Source: a virus
Strand: one strand, 5' to 3'
Length of the DNA stretch: 32,039 nt
IMG/VR virus record: IMGVR_UViG_3300017605_000831
Span: 1-32,039 of that record
In this document: positions 30,481-32,039 of the stretch, one piece after another
Layout: every line of letters begins with the position of its first letter
How positions within the stretch are numbered: the stretch's first letter is position 1
Program-made: the position numbers and the translations under genes
Notes under the pieces: generated by a model
What the model was told of the DNA's origin: nothing
Database searches by the model: none
What the model saw: the letters and a program-made list of their open reading frames with translations, nothing else

Positions 30481-31242
30481 TCAGCCTGCGCCCGGGCCGA
30501 GGAGTTCGCCGTCCAGGGCGGCCAGCCGCAACCGGGCCCGGGGCAGGGCGGGTTCCTTCCCGGGGATGGGCCAGTCGTCGGCGCACAGGCCGTACCGCTT
30601 CGGCGGCTCCCAGCGGCTGCGGGCCACATTCGACCCCCAGGCGTACAGCCGCGTCCAGCCCTCATCGCCCGTCTTGAGCACCAGGAACGAGGGCAGCAGG
30701 CCGCCGCGATTGGGGATCGGCTCGGGGAAGTCCATGGCGCGCAGGGCCGCCGTGCATGCCTCGCCGTAGGCGTGGTGCCGGGAGCAGTACCAGATCGGCG
30801 TGTGCCATCCCGTGACCGGATCGACGTTGAACGACTTGGCGGTTGCGCGTTGGCCGCACTCGCCGGCGCGGCGGACCATCGGTGCGGAGCACCGGTCTTC
30901 GTGCCAGATTGCTTCGCTCTTGTCCGGCTCGTAGCGGGGTCGGTCTGCGTCGATGAGTAGCGCGGTCTGCGAGCGCCCGAGGACGTCCAGCCCGAGTATC
31001 TTCTCGGAGCGGTCCCACGTGCTGATGTAGGTGCCGTCGTTGTCGTAGCGGGCGGGGTCTCGCTTGTTCAGCCACGCGAGCAGCAGGATCAGTTCGCGGG
31101 ACTCCGACGTCATCCGCTTGTCGCGGTAGACCTGTTCCACCAGTGTGTCGTAGCCGTCGTCGCCTCCTCCGCCGCCTTTGCGTTTCCGCTTGGGGCCGGG
31201 TGGGGCCTGGTGGACTTCGGCGAGGTGGAGTGCGGCGCCCAT
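30481..31242 (-). CDS. Cys/His-rich conserved hypothetical protein
   Basis: A 253-residue protein; ATG 31242 follows AAGGAG on the minus strand (31253-31248). The N-terminus is basic and Gly-rich (PKRKRKGGGGGDDGYD), followed by a helical segment YRDKRMTSESRELILLLAWL and NKRDPARYDNDG. The middle has RCSAPMVRRAGECGQRATAK and TPIWYCSRHHAYGEACT, which supply at least five Cys and two His suitable for a zinc site. The end contains LLPSFLVLKTGDEGWTRLYA and WGSNVARSRWEPPKRYGL. Similar proteins occur in Streptomyces mobile elements; function unknown. It diverges from the lipoprotein gene across a repeat-rich region. Confidence 0.75.
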   Translation of the reverse strand: MGAALHLAEVHQAPPGPKRKRKGGGGGDDGYDTLVEQVYRDKRMTSESRELILLLAWLNKRDPARYDNDGTYISTWDRSEKILGLDVLGRSQTALLIDADRPRYEPDKSEAIWHEDRCSAPMVRRAGECGQRATAKSFNVDPVTGWHTPIWYCSRHHAYGEACTAALRAMDFPEPIPNRGGLLPSFLVLKTGDEGWTRLYAWGSNVARSRWEPPKRYGLCADDWPIPGKEPALPRARLRLAALDGELLGPGAG

Positions 31243-31310
31243 GGTTGCTCCTTCTGGTGCGTGGTTGAGGTTACGTCCGGGTGGTGACTGTCTCCCGGTG
31301 ATGCCACATC

Positions 31311-31402
31311 GGGTTGCATCGTCGTGATCCCTCCTGGTGTTGCAACCCCGCATGGCCTACGCGTTGGCCTACCGGTTGGCCTAATGCGCGGTCGGGATCA
31401 CG
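31311..31402. repeat. Iteron-like 12-bp direct repeats nested in inverted repeats
   Basis: TGGCCTA recurs at 31353, 31365 and 31377 with an exact 12-base period (two copies extended to TTGGCCTA). They are flanked by the perfect 9-bp inverted repeat CGTGATCCC (31323-31331) / GGGATCACG (31394-31402). A further dyad GGGTTGCA (31311-31318) / TGCAACCC (31341-31348) and the palindrome GTTGCAAC (31339-31346) overlap. Located between divergent genes; could be an operator, a replication or partition site, or an attachment region. The remainder of the gap 31243-31538 shows no gene. Confidence 0.6.
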
Positions 31403-31538
31403 CGGGTGCACCTGCCTCGGCTGGTGGCGGGCCGCGCTGCCGTCGGCCTCGGTCGTGCGTCACGACTTGGTCACGTCCCGTACAGGCCGGGCGGTGGGGC
31501 GTAAGACTCCCCGTCTCATCACCACACGAGGGGGAGCT

Positions 31539-31814
31539 TTGCGTACCCGCACCACAACGGCCGCCATCGGCCTGCTCACCACCGGCCTGCTGCTCACCGG
31601 CTGCTCCGGTGGCGGCGACGGAGACGCGACGCCCACGGGGGACTACGGCGCGCCCGGCCCGGTCGCTTGCAAGGCTGCGATCAAGGATCAGTACGCGCCC
31701 GGAACCATCCAGCTCACCGGCGCCCCGACCGAGCCTCCCGCATGTCTCGGGCTCACGACGGATGAGGTTTCGCAGATCGCGACGGAGGTCATCGACGAGC
31801 AGCTCGGCAACTGA
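31539..31814 (+). CDS. Small secreted lipoprotein (TTG start)
   Basis: A 91-residue protein beginning at TTG 31539, preceded by GAGGGGGAG (31528-31536). It opens with a basic n-region (LRTRTTTAAIG), a hydrophobic core LLTTGLLLTG and a lipobox LTGC, so Cys about 22 would be lipidated and the protein exported to the outer face of the membrane. The mature part is Gly/Asp-rich, then ACKAAIKDQYAPGTIQLTG and PPACLGLTTDEVSQIATEVI, with two more Cys that could pair. Short lipoproteins of prophages can block superinfection or modify the surface; that is inference. Confidence 0.7.
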   Translation: MRTRTTTAAIGLLTTGLLLTGCSGGGDGDATPTGDYGAPGPVACKAAIKDQYAPGTIQLTGAPTEPPACLGLTTDEVSQIATEVIDEQLGN

Positions 31815-31875
31815 CCGGCTGTGCCGCCCCGCCCCGTCGCCGTCCTGGTGACGGACTCGTGACGCGTGTCCGGGG

Positions 31876-32039
31876 TCATGCGGGTGTCTCGGCTTCGGTG
31901 GCGCGGCGTGCGGCTTCGGCCAGCAGCTCGGCGAGCTTGCCGTCGGAGACCGGTCCGGTGGTTGCGGCGGTGGTGCAGCTTTCGCACGCTGCCTCGCCGG
32001 GCCGTACTCGGTAGTGCTGGCAGGTCGGGCACGGGTCCC
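31876..32039 (-). CDS. Zinc-ribbon protein, C-terminal part (start beyond window)
   Basis: The minus-strand frame is open from the window end to a TGA at 31878-31876. The visible 53 residues are DPCPTCQHYRVRPGEAACES followed by CTTAATTGPVSDGKLAELLA and an acidic helix ending EAETPA. Two CxxC pairs (CPTC and CESC) make a zinc ribbon, and the remaining helix resembles tails of small phage zinc-ribbon proteins. The start codon lies to the right of the window. It converges on the lipoprotein gene; 61 bases separate the stops. Confidence 0.6.
   Translation of the reverse strand, partial: DPCPTCQHYRVRPGEAACESCTTAATTGPVSDGKLAELLAEAARRATEAETPA

Noticed and set aside
1-32039. CRISPR arrays, tRNA or rRNA genes, insertion sequences
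   Set aside because: No regularly spaced repeat-spacer units, no cloverleaf candidates and no DDE/HUH transposase were seen; the only tandem repeats are the three 12-bp iterons at 31353-31383.

Overview
The window is very GC-rich, uses GTG/ATG starts with strong GGAGG-type ribosome binding sites and dense ATGA/GTGA/TGATG overlaps, and carries protein families typical of Streptomyces and their phages (DUF6011, DUF6221, an Rv2179c-like exoribonuclease, an RyR-domain protein). It reads as most of the late region of a tailed phage or prophage with a long non-contractile tail, from a Streptomyces-like actinobacterium. No large integrase, tRNA gene, CRISPR array or insertion sequence was seen, so integrated versus free phage cannot be decided from this window.

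Layout. (1) 1-1126: the end of a small accessory gene block (partial gene, NTP-pyrophosphatase-like small protein, DUF6011 protein), then a symmetry-rich 159-base intergenic region. (2) 1127-2756: a small serine recombinase followed by tightly packed small genes. (3) 2753-9854: packaging and head (TerS, TerL, small membrane protein, portal with a MuF-like C-terminal motif, ClpP-type prohead protease, HK97-type capsid), interrupted by a reversed XRE regulator with its own intergenic region. (4) 9938-13379: decoration-type proteins, a zinc-ribbon gene with a second gene hidden in another frame, and neck proteins. (5) 13383-23125: tail (two tail-tube-like proteins, frameshifted assembly chaperones, a 1254-residue tape measure, minor tail and fibre-like proteins). 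(6) 23191-27585: RyR protein, GH25 endolysin, DnaQ-like exoribonuclease, LTPHPI-type protein, r1t-like holin, second membrane protein, membrane-anchored collagen-like protein, and a YiiX/NlpC-like papain-fold protein. (7) 27610-27766: four successive hairpins ending the rightward transcript. (8) 27809-31242: a leftward block with a DUF6221 gene, a translationally coupled RloB-like Toprim protein and RloA-like ATPase, and a Cys/His-rich protein ending in a 17-bp-stem terminator. (9) 31243-32039: a repeat-rich divergent intergenic region, a small lipoprotein gene, and a partial zinc-ribbon gene.

How it works together: TerS/TerL and portal package DNA into the HK97-type head matured by the protease; connectors join it to a tail built by the chaperone/frameshift pair on the tape measure; holin(s) and lysozyme release progeny. 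The leftward ATPase + Toprim pair has its own putative promoter and is walled off by terminators on both sides, which is the organisation expected of a cargo (moron) defence cassette. It is the best candidate for an under-described system here, although the individual families are known.
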